NCBI RefSeq assembly: GCF_000188695.1
Contig: NW_004754929.1
Span: forward strand, 1,744,979 to 1,762,118
Length of the DNA stretch: 17,140 bases
Source of the DNA: Salpingoeca rosetta
Taxonomy: Eukaryota; Opisthokonta; Choanoflagellata; Craspedida; Salpingoecidae
Direction: 5' to 3'
The notes beneath the pieces were generated by a model, which had not been told where the DNA came from, made no database searches, and worked only from the letters and a program-made list of their open reading frames with translations. The number at the start of each line of letters is the position of its first letter. The stretch's first letter is position 1. The position numbers and the translations under genes are program-made. This document shows, in pieces, positions 1 to 13,097 of the stretch.

Positions 1-66
1 TTGAGGGGGCTTGGTCTTTTGTTTGTTCGCGCTGTTATGCAGACGTGCTGGGTTTCGAGGGAGGAG

Positions 67-216
67 TGCTTGCTTGCTTGCTTGTCTGGAGGAGACGAAG
101 CAAGGAGAGTGGAGGGGAAGAGGTGTGGTGGATGGATTGATGTGTCAGCAGCAGTTTGGCCAAAAATAAACACAAACAAACAAACACAAGCAAGAAGACA
201 AGCAAGCAAGCAAGCA
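67..216. repeat. Perfect 20-bp inverted repeat made of tetranucleotide repeats, upstream of the oxidoreductase gene
   Basis: The arm at 67-86 (TGCTTGCTTGCTTGCTTGTC) is the exact reverse complement of 197-216, with a 110-nt spacer. The right arm continues as an (AAGC)n run to about 228 and is preceded by an (AAAC)n run at about 172-187. The interval 1-363 contains no gene I can support. It is probably promoter and 5' UTR of the gene starting at 364, because an in-frame TGA at 280-282 blocks any unspliced N-terminal extension. If transcribed, the arms could pair into a hairpin. That is inference. Confidence 0.75.
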
Positions 217-363
217 AGCAAGCAACAAGCGAGCGAGCACCCCTCTCATTTACAACAACAGCATCAATCACAACTCCACTGACAGCAACGAAGCAAGGGA
301 CTCGCTCGATTGAAGACTGAAGTGAACGACTTGTGTGGAGGAGATTAACGCAAAGACACAAGG

Positions 364-968
364 ATGGGCGACAAGCAAGCGAAGCAGCAGCGACAGATCA
401 CCGGCGTTGTCGTTGGGTGTGGACAGCGCGGCTATGGCTACTGTGAGTACACCCTGTTTTATGTTCCACATCAACAACATCACAGCAGAGGGACAGGAAT
501 GGTGGAATGATGGGCTCGTGTCTCTCAATGCGGGGGCTTTGGGGGGGGGGGGGGCGCTGTGTTCGTCGTGCACATCACTCACGTCGTTTTGTGTTCTTGA
601 TGCCACGACAGCCCTGTACGCGCGCGACTACCCTGATCGCATGAAGATTGTCGCAGCCGCAGGTATGAAGACAGACTGCTTGGCGGCAATACTCCACTGT
701 ACTGTACTGTCCATGGCCTTGTGTAGCAACGACGTGTGTTCTTCGTCTGGTCTTCGTCCCTGCGATATGCATGGCCGCATGATTCGGCCCCATGGTTCGG
801 CTACATGACTTACATCTTCTCCCCATAATGGGTCTTGTCGCTCTAGATCCGAAGACGTTTCGACGAGACATGATGAAGCAGGCCCATGACCTCGACGATG
901 ACCACATCTTCACAGACTGGCGCGAGGTATGTGTTTGCTTGTGTGTGTGTGTGTGCGTGTGTTTGGGC

Positions 969-1011
<43 letters not shown>

Positions 1012-1479
1012 ACACGCACACACACACGCACACACACACGCACACACACACTCTCTCTCTGTCGCTGCTTTGTGCACAAACCCCCAGCCCATTCATTTTC
1101 ACACTGCCACAAGGGCGTTGTGCTTGCTGTTGATCTTTGTGATTCATGATGCTGACCTCACTCCTTGCGCTGGGTGACAGTTGGCAAAGCGCGGAAAGAT
1201 TGCCGACTTTGTGCTCGTGGCAACACAAGATCGCGACCACAAGGTGTGTTGCGGAACAACCTCACCAGCCACAACAGTGCTGTTCAGCTTACATGTCCCA
1301 ACACACACACACGCACGCACACACACACATGCACACACACACACACGCACACACGCACACGCACGCACGCACGCACGCACGCACATGCTCACATACTCAT
1401 TCTCACCCCACCTTTCACAGGAGCCAGCGATCGCCTTTGCCAACCTTGGATATCACGTTCTCCTGGAGAAGCCAATGGC

Positions 1480-1550
<71 letters not shown>

Positions 1551-3005
1551 GGGATTGGTACCCAATTGCCTGTCTGCTTGGAAACTGTTTGTGTGTCTCT
1601 ACGCACACGTGCGTGTGCGTGTGAGTGTACTGGTGTGCATTTGAGCGTCCTCATCGCTGCCCATCTATCTGCCATCATGGCCCACGATCCTTGCTCTTTC
1701 CTCTGCAACCAGTGACACGAGAAGACTGCCAAGCCATCAGCGAGGCGTGCGAGAAGAACAGCGTCATGCTGTGCATCTGCCACGTGCTCCGCTATGCGCC
1801 GCACAACCGCCTGCTGAAGCAGCTTGTGGAATCCGGCCGCATTGGCCGCCTCGTCAACATCCAGCACACGGAGCCCATTGGCTTTTTCCACTTTGCCCAC
1901 TCGTATGTCCGCGGGAACTGGCGGCGGGAGGACGAGTCCACGTTTGCACTCATGGCCAAGTCCTGCCACGACATCGACCTCATCCGGTCAGCACGCGGCT
2001 CCTGCGCTTCGTTGTGCTCTGGTGTGCTGTGCTGTGTATGTGCTGTGTGTCTGTGTGTGTGCGTGTCTGTCTGTGTGTCTGTGTGTGTGTCTGTCTGTGT
2101 GAGTCTGTGTGCGTCTGTCTGTGTGTTTTTGTGTGGTTTTGTGGCTGTGTCAGCAATGGCGGCTAGCATTGTCTGTGTGCATCCCCTCCTCTCCATAGCA
2201 GCGCTTGCAGCCACTGCCGCCTCACCATCCCTCTGCTGTCTGGTAGATGGTGGATGGGCAAGAAGTGCTTGCGGGTGTCGTCGTTTGGCAGTTTGTCCGA
2301 GTTTCACCCGGCAAGGAAACCAGAGGGTGCAACCGCCCGCTGCCTCGACTGCCCACGTGAGTGGGGTCTGTGTTTGTGTGTGTGTGTGTGTCTGTGTGTG
2401 TGTCTGTGTCTGTGTGTGCCTGTGTCTGTGTGTGCCTGTGTCTCTACCTGTGTGTGGATGTCTGTATATGCATGTGCGTGTCCTCTAACAACAGGCAGAG
2501 ATTTCCCTCACAGCCTCGCAACTTCACACTCACCAAATGTGTCTCCATCACGACATGCACGACCACCGTCACCATGGCCATTGTCAATCCTTGCAGTGAA
2601 GGACACGTGTGCGTATTCAGCCACACGCATCTATCTCGAGCACGGCTTCTTTGCCAAAGTCGTTGCAGGTGCGTGTGTGTGTGTGTGTGTGCGTGTGTGT
2701 GTGTGCGTGTGTGTGTGTGTGTAGTTGATGGCTGCTCGTGCAGATCAGTGTTTGTTTATTTTGTGCATTGGTATCTGTGTGCTTGTGCTTGCCGTTGGGC
2801 CTATCATCACGCCGCCACTCAACACGCTACGCTCTGCAACACCCCATCCACCCACCACCCACCCCGAATCTAGACGGCCCGCCCACGCAGGAGAACCTTG
2901 AGAAGAGTCTTCGGACATCAAACTACGGCAAATGCGTGTGGCAATCCGACAACGACGTCGTATGTTCAACACCAAGCACGCTGTTGCACACACACACACA
3001 CACAC

Positions 3006-3071
<66 letters not shown>

Positions 3072-4421
3072 GCACACACACATACACACACGCACGCACA
3101 CACATACACACACGCACGCACACACACACACGCACACAGCCGAGCTGTCATTTGTGCACTTGTCCGGTTTTGCCCTCACTGCCACATCCTTGTTCACATT
3201 ACCACTTGCTGTACCTCAACCCCCTTAAACACACACACGCACACACATACACACACACATATGTACACATACACACACACACACATACACACATACACAC
3301 ACATATACACACACATGCATACACATACGCGCGTACGTACTTAGGTGGACAACCAAGTTGTCAACTTTGAGTTTGAGGAGGGATGCACCGCGAGCTTCTC
3401 CATGATTGCGTTTACAGAGAAGGTGGGCGCTCTGTTTCTCTGGCTGCTTGGGAGTAGACGGAATGCTACGAAATTCAAGAGAGCGGAGAGAAGGGACTGT
3501 TTGTGTTGACCTGCACTAGACTGTGTGCTGTTGTCCGCGCTGTTGTGCACACACACCCGTTGCCGCCCTTCATTTCAATAGTTCTCCTAACGCCTGTGCC
3601 TCGTGCCGTTGTGATGTGACACCGACACCTCACCGCTCCCACACAGCTGTGCCAGCGGGAGACGACGTTTTACGGCACAAAAAGGCAGCTCCGCTGCTTC
3701 TCCGAGCGCGAGGTTGTTCTGTATGACTTTGAGACACAGCGCGAGGAGCGCATCCAATGCGACCTTCCTCCGCCAAACACCAGCCTTCGTGGCCATGGCG
3801 GAGCTGATTTTTTCCTCGTCGACGCTTTCACCAAGGCAGTCGCACAGGTGGGTGCGCGCGCGCGCGCGTGTGTGTGTGGGGGGGGTGTGGGTGTGGGGGT
3901 GTGTGGGTGTGTGGGTGTGTGTGGGGGGGGTGTGGGTCAGTAATAGTGTGTGCGTGTGTGTGTGCGTGCGTGTGTGTGATATCATTGCTTGTGGGTTGGG
4001 TTCCTTGAGCATGATGGTTGTGCTTCGTCTGATTTCATCTCACACTCCACGCACCTTGCACGTCTCTTGTGTCTTGGTGCTTGTGGCAGAATGACCCGAG
4101 CTTCATCACAACATCTGCTAGGGATGCGCTTGCCTCGCATGAACTGGGTATGCGACTCCTGTTCTGTGTCTGTGATGCACTTGATGAAGGACATGGGATG
4201 GTTCTCGAGTGCTACAGCTGCTGTTGTTTCTTTCCTTGTTTCTTTTGTTGTTGGTGCTGCTTGCTGTTGCTGGTGCAGTTCTCACGATTCTTCTTGTACA
4301 CACGCATACACACACGCACGCACGCACACATGCGCACCCTCATGCATGCACACGTTCAGTGTTTGATGCAGAGGATGCGCGGCGAAAGGGCGCGGTTGTG
4401 GAGCCGAAAGCCGTTGCTTGA
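364..4421 (+). CDS. Gfo/Idh/MocA-family NAD(P)-dependent oxidoreductase, 13 exons, 424 aa
   Basis: Exons: 364-442, 612-662, 847-926, 1181-1243, 1421-1481, 1713-1986, 2247-2356, 2597-2668, 2874-2959, 3345-3422, 3647-3847, 4090-4147, 4360-4421. All introns are GT-AG, all phases match, and the total is exactly 425 codons with TGA. ATG 364 is the first ATG after an in-frame stop. The N-terminal Rossmann motif VVVGCGQRGYGY (residues 15-26) binds NAD(P). EKP at 107-109 supplies the lysine (K108) typical of the family, and SCHDIDLIR (195-203) holds the usual His/Asp active-site pair. GHGGADFF (367-374) is characteristic of the C-terminal beta-sheet domain. Length and motif order fit a complete cytosolic enzyme with no signal peptide. 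The family oxidises or reduces sugars, inositols and related carbonyl compounds. The substrate cannot be read from the sequence. Most introns are packed with GT or CA repeats. The acylphosphatase gene follows 130 bp downstream on the same strand. Confidence 0.93.
927..1051 (+). repeat. GT-rich then (CA)n repeat pair inside oxidoreductase intron 3
   Basis: Directly after the donor GTATGTG comes a GT-rich stretch (about 929-964), then six bases, then a long (CA)n tract (about 970-1051, with some ACGC interruptions). The two tracts are complementary on one strand and could fold back into a hairpin at the 5' splice site. Confidence 0.9.
1301..1384 (+). repeat. (CA)n/(CACG)n repeat in oxidoreductase intron 4
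   Basis: Imperfect CA repeat with many GC interruptions (ACGCACGC blocks near 1360-1384). It lies in the acceptor half of the intron, about 35 nt before the CACAG acceptor at 1420. Confidence 0.9.
1482..1550 (+). repeat. Pure (GT)n microsatellite beginning at the donor of oxidoreductase intron 5
   Basis: About 34 uninterrupted GT units. The first GT of the tract is itself the 5' splice donor that follows the GCAG exon end at 1481, so the exact donor within the repeat is fixed only by reading phase. Confidence 0.93.
2031..2140 (+). repeat. GT/CTGT-rich repeat in oxidoreductase intron 6
   Basis: Interrupted TGTG, TCTG and TGCG units on the sense strand in the 5' half of the intron (donor at 1987, acceptor ending 2246). 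Confidence 0.85.
2357..2468 (+). repeat. GT/CTGT-rich repeat in oxidoreductase intron 7
   Basis: GTGAGTGGGG donor followed by interrupted (GT)n with CTGT and CCTGT units. The tract occupies the donor half of the intron. Confidence 0.85.
2669..2722 (+). repeat. (GT)n repeat at the donor of oxidoreductase intron 8
   Basis: GT repeat with GCGT interruptions starting at the 5' splice site (GTGCGTGTG). Confidence 0.9.
2985..3332 (+). repeat. Compound (CA)n-(CT)n-(CA)n tract filling oxidoreductase intron 9
   Basis: Short CA run (about 2986-3005), then a pure (CT)n run (about 3009-3067), then CA-rich DNA with TACA and CGCA units (about 3070-3140), a non-repetitive gap, and another CA/TACA run (about 3227-3330) ending just before the acceptor TACTTAG at 3344. 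The repeats make up most of this 385-nt intron. Confidence 0.9.
3858..3979 (+). repeat. GC then GT/GGGT-rich repeat at the donor of oxidoreductase intron 11
   Basis: After the donor GTGGGTGCG there is a (CG)n block, then GT units mixed with G runs, then (GT)n with GCGT. All are sense-strand GT-rich and lie in the donor half of the intron. Confidence 0.85.
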
Positions 4422-4447
4422 TTTGAAGATTTGTCGTGCGTGCTTTT

Positions 4448-4453
4448 CATAAA
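4448..4453 (+). terminator. Possible weak poly(A) signal (CATAAA) of the oxidoreductase gene
   Basis: CATAAA lies 27 nt after the TGA at 4419-4421 and is the only AATAAA-like hexamer I see in the 130-bp gap before the next ATG. The variant is weak, and its use is inferred from position alone. Confidence 0.25.
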
Positions 4454-4471
4454 TTTCTACAATCAACTCCA

Positions 4472-4550
4472 CAAACAAGCAACAAGCAACAAGCAAGCAA
4501 CGAGGAATCAACAAGCAACAAAGCAAGAAGCAAGCAAGCAAGCAAAAGCA
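4472..4550 (+). repeat. AAGC/CAAC-rich tract immediately upstream of the acylphosphatase ATG
   Basis: Runs of ACAAGC, CAAC and (AAGC)n occupy the 80 nt that end one base before the ATG at 4552. They must form most of the 5' UTR or core promoter of that gene. Similar AAGC tracts occur upstream of the oxidoreductase (about 198-228) and at 10972-10995. Confidence 0.8.
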
Positions 4551-4551
4551 C

Positions 4552-4893
4552 ATGGCGGCCATCATGGAACGGCACCTGCAGGTGCGAGGCAAAGTGCAAG
4601 GGGTGATGTTTCGGCAGACGCTGATGCGCGCAGCGCAGCGGCTTGGCCTTCGCGCAGCTGCATCCAACATGAAGCAGGACAAGAGCCTGGTCAAGGTGTC
4701 CCTGTTTGGCGACGAGGACACCGTCAACACTTTGGTGACAAACCTCGGCAGTGGCAAGGCCATCAACTCATGGGGTGCCAAGGTGTCCTCGATCGAAGAT
4801 GACCCAAACCCATGGCCCTACGACAAGCACCAGGTCACCACCGACAACGTCGACTCCAAAAGGTGGAACCCAAACGTCAAAATGTACCTGTAA
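4552..4893 (+). CDS. ACYP: Acylphosphatase-like protein, single exon, 113 aa
   Basis: Small cytosolic hydrolase family that cleaves carboxyl-phosphate bonds such as those of acyl phosphates. Residues 11-21 (VRGKVQGVMFR) match the classical first acylphosphatase signature, with the phosphate-binding arginine at R21. N39 in AASNMKQD sits where the catalytic asparagine is expected. The second signature is otherwise degenerate: the usual Gly-aromatic before the Asn and the following Asp-Gly are missing. The C-terminal 35 or so residues (from about DDPNPWPY) run beyond the usual ~95-residue domain and are rich in Asn, Trp and Tyr. The first ATG is used here; M5 is an alternative start. The gene is intronless, unlike its neighbours, and begins 130 bp after the oxidoreductase stop on the same strand, behind an AAGC repeat tract. 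The ferredoxin-like fold assignment is family knowledge. Confidence 0.9.
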   Translation: MAAIMERHLQVRGKVQGVMFRQTLMRAAQRLGLRAAASNMKQDKSLVKVSLFGDEDTVNTLVTNLGSGKAINSWGAKVSSIEDDPNPWPYDKHQVTTDNVDSKRWNPNVKMYL

Positions 4894-6501
4894 CAGTCCA
4901 GCAATTGCACTCACAGAAAGAACGACGGTGCCACCCGGGCAAGGAGTAACGCAACTTGGCGAAGAGGCGAACCCGATGACCCGATGGTGATGGGTTGCAG
5001 AGCAGAGCAAGGCGTGCAGGTACGAGCAACCTCCTAACCTCACAAGACACCAGTGGCTTCCGTGTAGCCGTGTGGTGGGCGTGCACCTCTTTTTTGTTTC
5101 CCACTCTCGTGTGGCTGTGAAAGCTGCAGTGCGTGTGTGCTGTGAACTGCTGCCTCTACGCGTGTTGCACTGTGCCTCCTCTTCTAGTCTTCTTAATTCT
5201 TGCCACGTCCATCAATGCTGTGAGATGTCGACAACACTCTTTGCTCGTTCGCGCACAGTTTGGTGCTGCTGTTCTTGCTCTCCTTCGTTGTCGTTTCCTC
5301 TGTTCCTCTCTTCCCCACACATTTAAGTGTGTATTGCATGTCCCACTCGCGTGCGCGGCGTGTCGAACAGGCTGAGTGTCTGGTGACACCGCACTCGGGC
5401 TCAAAAGCGCGCATGAGGGTTTTTGTACAAATTGATTGAAACACACGCGTCCATACCATGCACAGGCATAGATCGTGCAACATTAAACGAGGCCATGACC
5501 CAATGCACCAACAAAGAGGCAAGACGGAGGGGATGGGGGAAGAAAACAAGCGAGACACAAGGCGCAGAAAGAGGGAGCGGGAATAACGAGATGCCGAGCT
5601 GGTAAGGCGTGAGCATGGGTTAACAACGCAGGCGAGCCACAATGCAGAACACGGAACAGCGGAACGTATGCCGCTGTGCATGTGTGTGTGTGTGATGTGA
5701 TAAGGAGAAAACCAAAGGCGGTGTGCCAGTGCGGGCGAGAGACGCAAGAAAAGGATCAAGAGAAGGGGCGAAGGCAAACGAAACCGAGGCGAGGCACAGT
5801 GAATGAATGAATGAGTGAATGGAATGCATGACACAACTGGCATGGCACGAAGTTTGAACACGGAAAACAAAAAAAAAGGGGGGGGGGGAGAGAAGGTCAT
5901 GTTGCATCACACGCGTCGCTAGAGCATAGGCAGTGGTCCGGCAGCACGCGAACAAGAGATGGGAGAACAAGAACAGCAGCACGGAGGAAACGCTGGAAAG
6001 GGAGTTGGGTGGAGACACTCCCCTACTCGACGCCCCAGATGCAGGAAAGGAAAGGAAAGAAAGGACAACAAATATGGTGCCGTGGTTAACGGGGGACGGG
6101 TAAGGTGATTCCAAAGTTTGGAAATGTAAAAAAGGAGCTGCGCACCCTTCCCCAAGCGAGCTGGCCATAGCGTAATGAATACATCGTGCACAGAAGTACT
6201 GAGGTAACAGCAAAGACAATGCTAGAATGAGCCAAAAAAAAAATGAAAGCGCCCTCACGTTCGCAAGCGTTGGGTGAACACGTAAACAGGCAATCAGGAC
6301 GGCAACAACATATGGCTCAGTAGCAAAGAAGGGCTGCACAACAGGCAAAGAGAAGGCTTGAGAGCTGAGACACCACTGGAAATCGTTGAAGTGCTGTACT
6401 GCAACGTGGTTGGAACCACACACCAACCGCTTCTCGTCTTCTGCTCACAGGCTCACGGGCCTGCCTTTCTTCCTTGCAAATAGAAGAGAATGAACGACAT
6501 G

Positions 6502-6546
<45 letters not shown>

Positions 6547-6645
6547 GGAGTGGGGCCACGGCAAGTCTTGAAGAGCGGCTCAACGTGGCCGGAAGGGGCG
6601 GGGGGCGTCACCGTTGGCATCATCGGCACCTTGTGTCATATAGCC
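4894..6645. other. Tail-to-tail intergenic interval without a supported gene
   Basis: This lies between the acylphosphatase stop and the stop of the minus-strand bZIP gene, so both 3' UTRs must fall here. From about 5400 to 6480 the plus strand is purine-rich, which makes long minus-strand frames (up to 268 codons) of low-complexity Ser/Leu/Phe/Pro composition. They show no family motif and no codon pattern like the real exons, so I do not call them. A (GT)n run lies at about 6503-6543. No canonical AATAAA was seen on either strand. Confidence 0.6.
6503..6543. repeat. (GT)n microsatellite downstream of the bZIP gene stop
   Basis: About 20 GT units on the plus strand, which reads as CA in the sense of the bZIP gene whose stop codon is about 100 nt away. 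It may be 3' UTR or a downstream intron. Confidence 0.9.
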
Positions 6646-10501
<3,856 letters not shown>

Positions 10502-10719
10502 AGTAGTTGTGGTGGCGACAGCATGTGCCGCTCAGAGTGAATCAAGCGGACTGGGTTGGATGGCGGAAGCGTTGAAAGTGGACTGACATGCATGCATGCA
10601 AACACGCGAAGGGGGATGTGATGTGAGCAATTTAGGGTGTATGTCTGCTGATATTTGTACACTCGTATGGATTGGAAGCGAGAGTGGGGGAGTGAGCGAG
10701 GGAGAGGGCGTGTGCATGT

Positions 10720-10815
10720 ATTTTTGTATGTGTGTATATGTGTATGTGTGGATGTGTGTATGTGTGGATGTATGTATGTGTATGTACGTATGTGTGTGTG
10801 TATGTGTGGATGTTC
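10720..10815. repeat. Imperfect TATG/GTGTATGTGGATG repeat
   Basis: Plus-strand units of GTATGTGTG, GTGGATGT and GTATGTATG repeat with variation across about 95 nt. They read as ACACATAC and ACATCCAC in the sense of the bZIP gene and lie within its proposed 5'-UTR intron. Confidence 0.8.
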
Positions 10816-10971
10816 GGGTGTGTTGTCAGAGCCGGATGCGGTGGAGATGAGTGGAAGAGGGCAAGGGGAGTCGCAAGTGAAGCCAAACTGCTTTGTGTGT
10901 GCTTGCTTTGTGTGTGCATGCAAGCAGGAGGAAGCCATCAAAGAGGTGAAGCAAGGCGAGTGCAAGGAAGG

Positions 10972-10995
10972 AAGCAAGCAAGCAAGCAAGCAAGA
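10972..10995. repeat. (AAGC)n tetranucleotide tract
   Basis: About six AAGC units on the plus strand, inside AAGC/AAGG-rich DNA from about 10917 to 11075. It is the same motif as the tracts upstream of the oxidoreductase and acylphosphatase, but here antisense to the bZIP gene. Confidence 0.85.
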
Positions 10996-13097
10996 AGCGA
11001 GGGAGAGGAAGGCGAGTGCGGCCAATGAAAGACAATGAGGCAACTCGCAACAAGACAGCAAAGCAAAGCAAGAGCCGCAATTCTAAAGCAAATTAGAGTC
11101 GGGGCAGCCACGCCCGACGTGCGTGGGGCAGGCGCAGGACGCGTTCACCCACACCGAGAGACGCACGCGACGCACTTCAGCTCACGGCTTACCGAAGCGG
11201 GGAGGGGGGGGGGAGGAAGGTGTCCGTGGAATGTTCGGGGAAGGAATGGCCGTGTTGGGGAAGGGGGGGGGGGTGTGTGGAGAATGGAGAAGGTGGACCC
11301 AAGCAGAAGGGAAGGTGCTGCTGCGGTAGCAGTTGCTGTCGTTGCTGTTGGTGCTGTTGGTGATGTTGGAACCGTCTGTTGTTTGATGTGGGTGTACGGG
11401 GTTGTTGTGCCTCTTCGAGCAAAGCAAGTGAAGAAAGCAAGCGCGAGCACGCAAAGAAAAGAGGAGACTGGGAACAAAAGTGAAGGAGGGAAGCGCTTCC
11501 AGCAGCGTTGGAGTGGAGCGGGGAGAGACGGTAACAGAGTAGCAGAGGGTGGTGGATTTGGATCGCACAAGGCCAAAACACCTCGGAGGCGGTGTCTGAT
11601 GAAATGTAACACCCCACGTCAGGATTCACAGTCTCACACACACACAAGCGCGCACGGCCGGCCACACACACGCACAAACGCACAGAGCGCTCGCGCACGG
11701 AGCAACGCGGAAGCTAAATCAAAACAACACAACGCAGTGGGGAGGGAGGATGTTGCGCGTTGATTGATGATGTGGTGTTGTGTCTGTGTGTGACAAGAGG
11801 GGATCAAGAGGCGCGATGCCGAAAGACACGATGCAAGTTTGGTTTTGGTCTTGGGGAATGCCTCAGGGCCAAGCGCAACTTGGCTTTGACACACTCGCCA
11901 GCGCGATGCAACCGGCACACGCTCACCAGAAAAAGAAGCAGAAGTCAGTCGGAAAATCAAAACGAAAACGCACCGTTGAACGCAAGTAGGTTTGCTGCTG
12001 TTGGTGTTTGCGAGTGTGAGCAATCAGAGACAGGAAAGAAAGGGGACGAATGCACAGCACCTCAAACAGGCCACAGGGCAAGGGGGGGGGGTGTTGAAGG
12101 AGAAGGAGGGAACGAAGGGTTGACGATGTGGTGAGTGCGTGTTCAGGATGGAACCCCAGCCAGTCAGACCACCATCTGTTTCTGCTTGAAACCTCAGCAA
12201 ACGGGGGGGGGGGAAAGGGAAAGTGGTGGCGTGCACACAGCAGTGATCGGTGTAGCACTGACTAGCGCTGGTGCTGCGGTGATGAAGGCTTGAGAAATGT
12301 ACACGCACGCGCACTCTTGGAAAAACAACACAGCAACACAGCAGTGGTCATCCACGACCCGCTGTCACGAAGAGATCAAACTTCGACGATCACACACACA
12401 CACACACACACGACCTACCGTCAACCAGTCAGAAGGGACGAAAGCGGGCACGAACGAGGAACGGAAGCAAGCTGTTGGTTGGCGTGCAAGAGTGTTCCAC
12501 TTGACACACACACGTACCCGTGCAAGTTGACTGATGACTGACTGATGGGTGGTTAACGCACAAGCGCGCTTACATCAGTGCACACAAAACACGCGACCAA
12601 CTTGTTGGAGACACCAAAGCAAAGAAAAACCCTACAACACACACACACACACACTCACACACACGCAGAGCAGCGTATGCTTGCGCGTGCAGTCTCGGTC
12701 GTCGGAAGCTTCACTTCTTTCGCCCCTTGTCATTCGTTCGCTCCCTTCCATCTGGCTTCTTTTTTGCGTTCCTCGTGTTGTTCCTGCGTATTCTTTGCTG
12801 GTTGTGCGATGTCCATCGACCTCAGCGTTGGCAGCGGAAGAAACCGCGCGAACAAACAAACGCCACCGCCCCGCCCCCATGGCAACCCGCACCAAGCACA
12901 CCAGCACTTCCTCGCGATTGTGAGTGTGTGCCAACCGCCCCACACAGAGCTAGGCCGTGTCCCGGTGGTGACGCATGCAACCGTAGTTGCGCGTGGATTC
13001 CAGGAAGTCTTGCCTGCATGCAAATTTCGGTTGGACAAACGCAACCAGCACGCGTCGTCACAAAACTCACAGTTTCGTTCGATTGTCCCTTTTCGTT

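Larger units (their letters stand above)
10583..11192 (-). other. Probable 5'-UTR intron of the bZIP gene
   Basis: On the minus strand, the exon end CTTCG is followed by GTAAGCCGTGAG, a near-consensus donor. The acceptor GCATGTCAG ends at 10583, which leaves about 80 nt of UTR before ATG 10501. The acceptor half is CA/TACA-rich on the sense strand (10720-10815 read in complement), the same polarity seen in the coding introns. An alternative acceptor, ATCCAACCCAG, lies slightly closer to the ATG. This is inference without transcript data. Confidence 0.4.
10502..13097. other. Upstream/intergenic region between the bZIP and NSE3 genes, no confident gene
   Basis: This holds the promoter and 5' UTR of the bZIP gene and the 3' UTR of NSE3, both on the minus strand. 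A strong minus-strand donor (GTAAGC, first base 11192) with an acceptor CAG at 10585-10583 would define a 5'-UTR intron. CA-rich sense sequence before that acceptor fits the intron style of this locus. The plus strand has G runs at about 11206-11214, 11265-11274, 12084-12091 and 12203-12212, and CA runs near 11636-11676, 12390-12411 and 12638-12665. Plus-strand frames at 11035-11763 and 12578-13393 are open but low complexity, without family motifs, and partly antisense to NSE3. Confidence 0.5.

Noticed and set aside
541..554. G14 run as a possible G-quadruplex element (similar runs near 11206, 11265, 12084, 12203 and 13710)
   Set aside because: Single homopolymer runs without the four-tract spacing of a defined quadruplex. 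I have no way to judge function.
886..1149. Thr-His and Cys-Val repeat reading frames across many positions (also near 1300-1550, 2950-3340, 7530-7750, 14580-14710, 16340-16430)
   Set aside because: They are translations of (CA)n and (GT)n microsatellites inside introns, with no conserved domain.
5193..6426. Long minus-strand frames (235 and 268 codons) rich in Ser, Leu, Phe and Pro
   Set aside because: They come from a purine-rich plus strand, have no family motif or splice-supported partner exons, and lie where two 3' UTRs must be.
11035..11763. Plus-strand 242-codon frame
   Set aside because: Arg/Gly/Lys/Ala-rich low complexity with G-run-encoded glycine, no domain, and overlaps the likely 5' UTR of the minus-strand bZIP gene.
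11817..11990. Small plus-strand frame starting MPKDTMQVWFWSWGMPQ and ending Lys-rich
   Set aside because: It has more natural composition than its surroundings, but only 57 codons, no recognised family, and no promoter or splice evidence. It could be a real small protein, but I cannot support it.
12879..12919. ATG in good context with MATRTKHTSTSSR followed by GTGAGT, vaguely like a histone H3 N-terminus
   Set aside because: No downstream histone-fold exon exists in the sequence. The nearest acceptor would make an intron of under 30 nt, and the following DNA is antisense to the NSE3 last exon.
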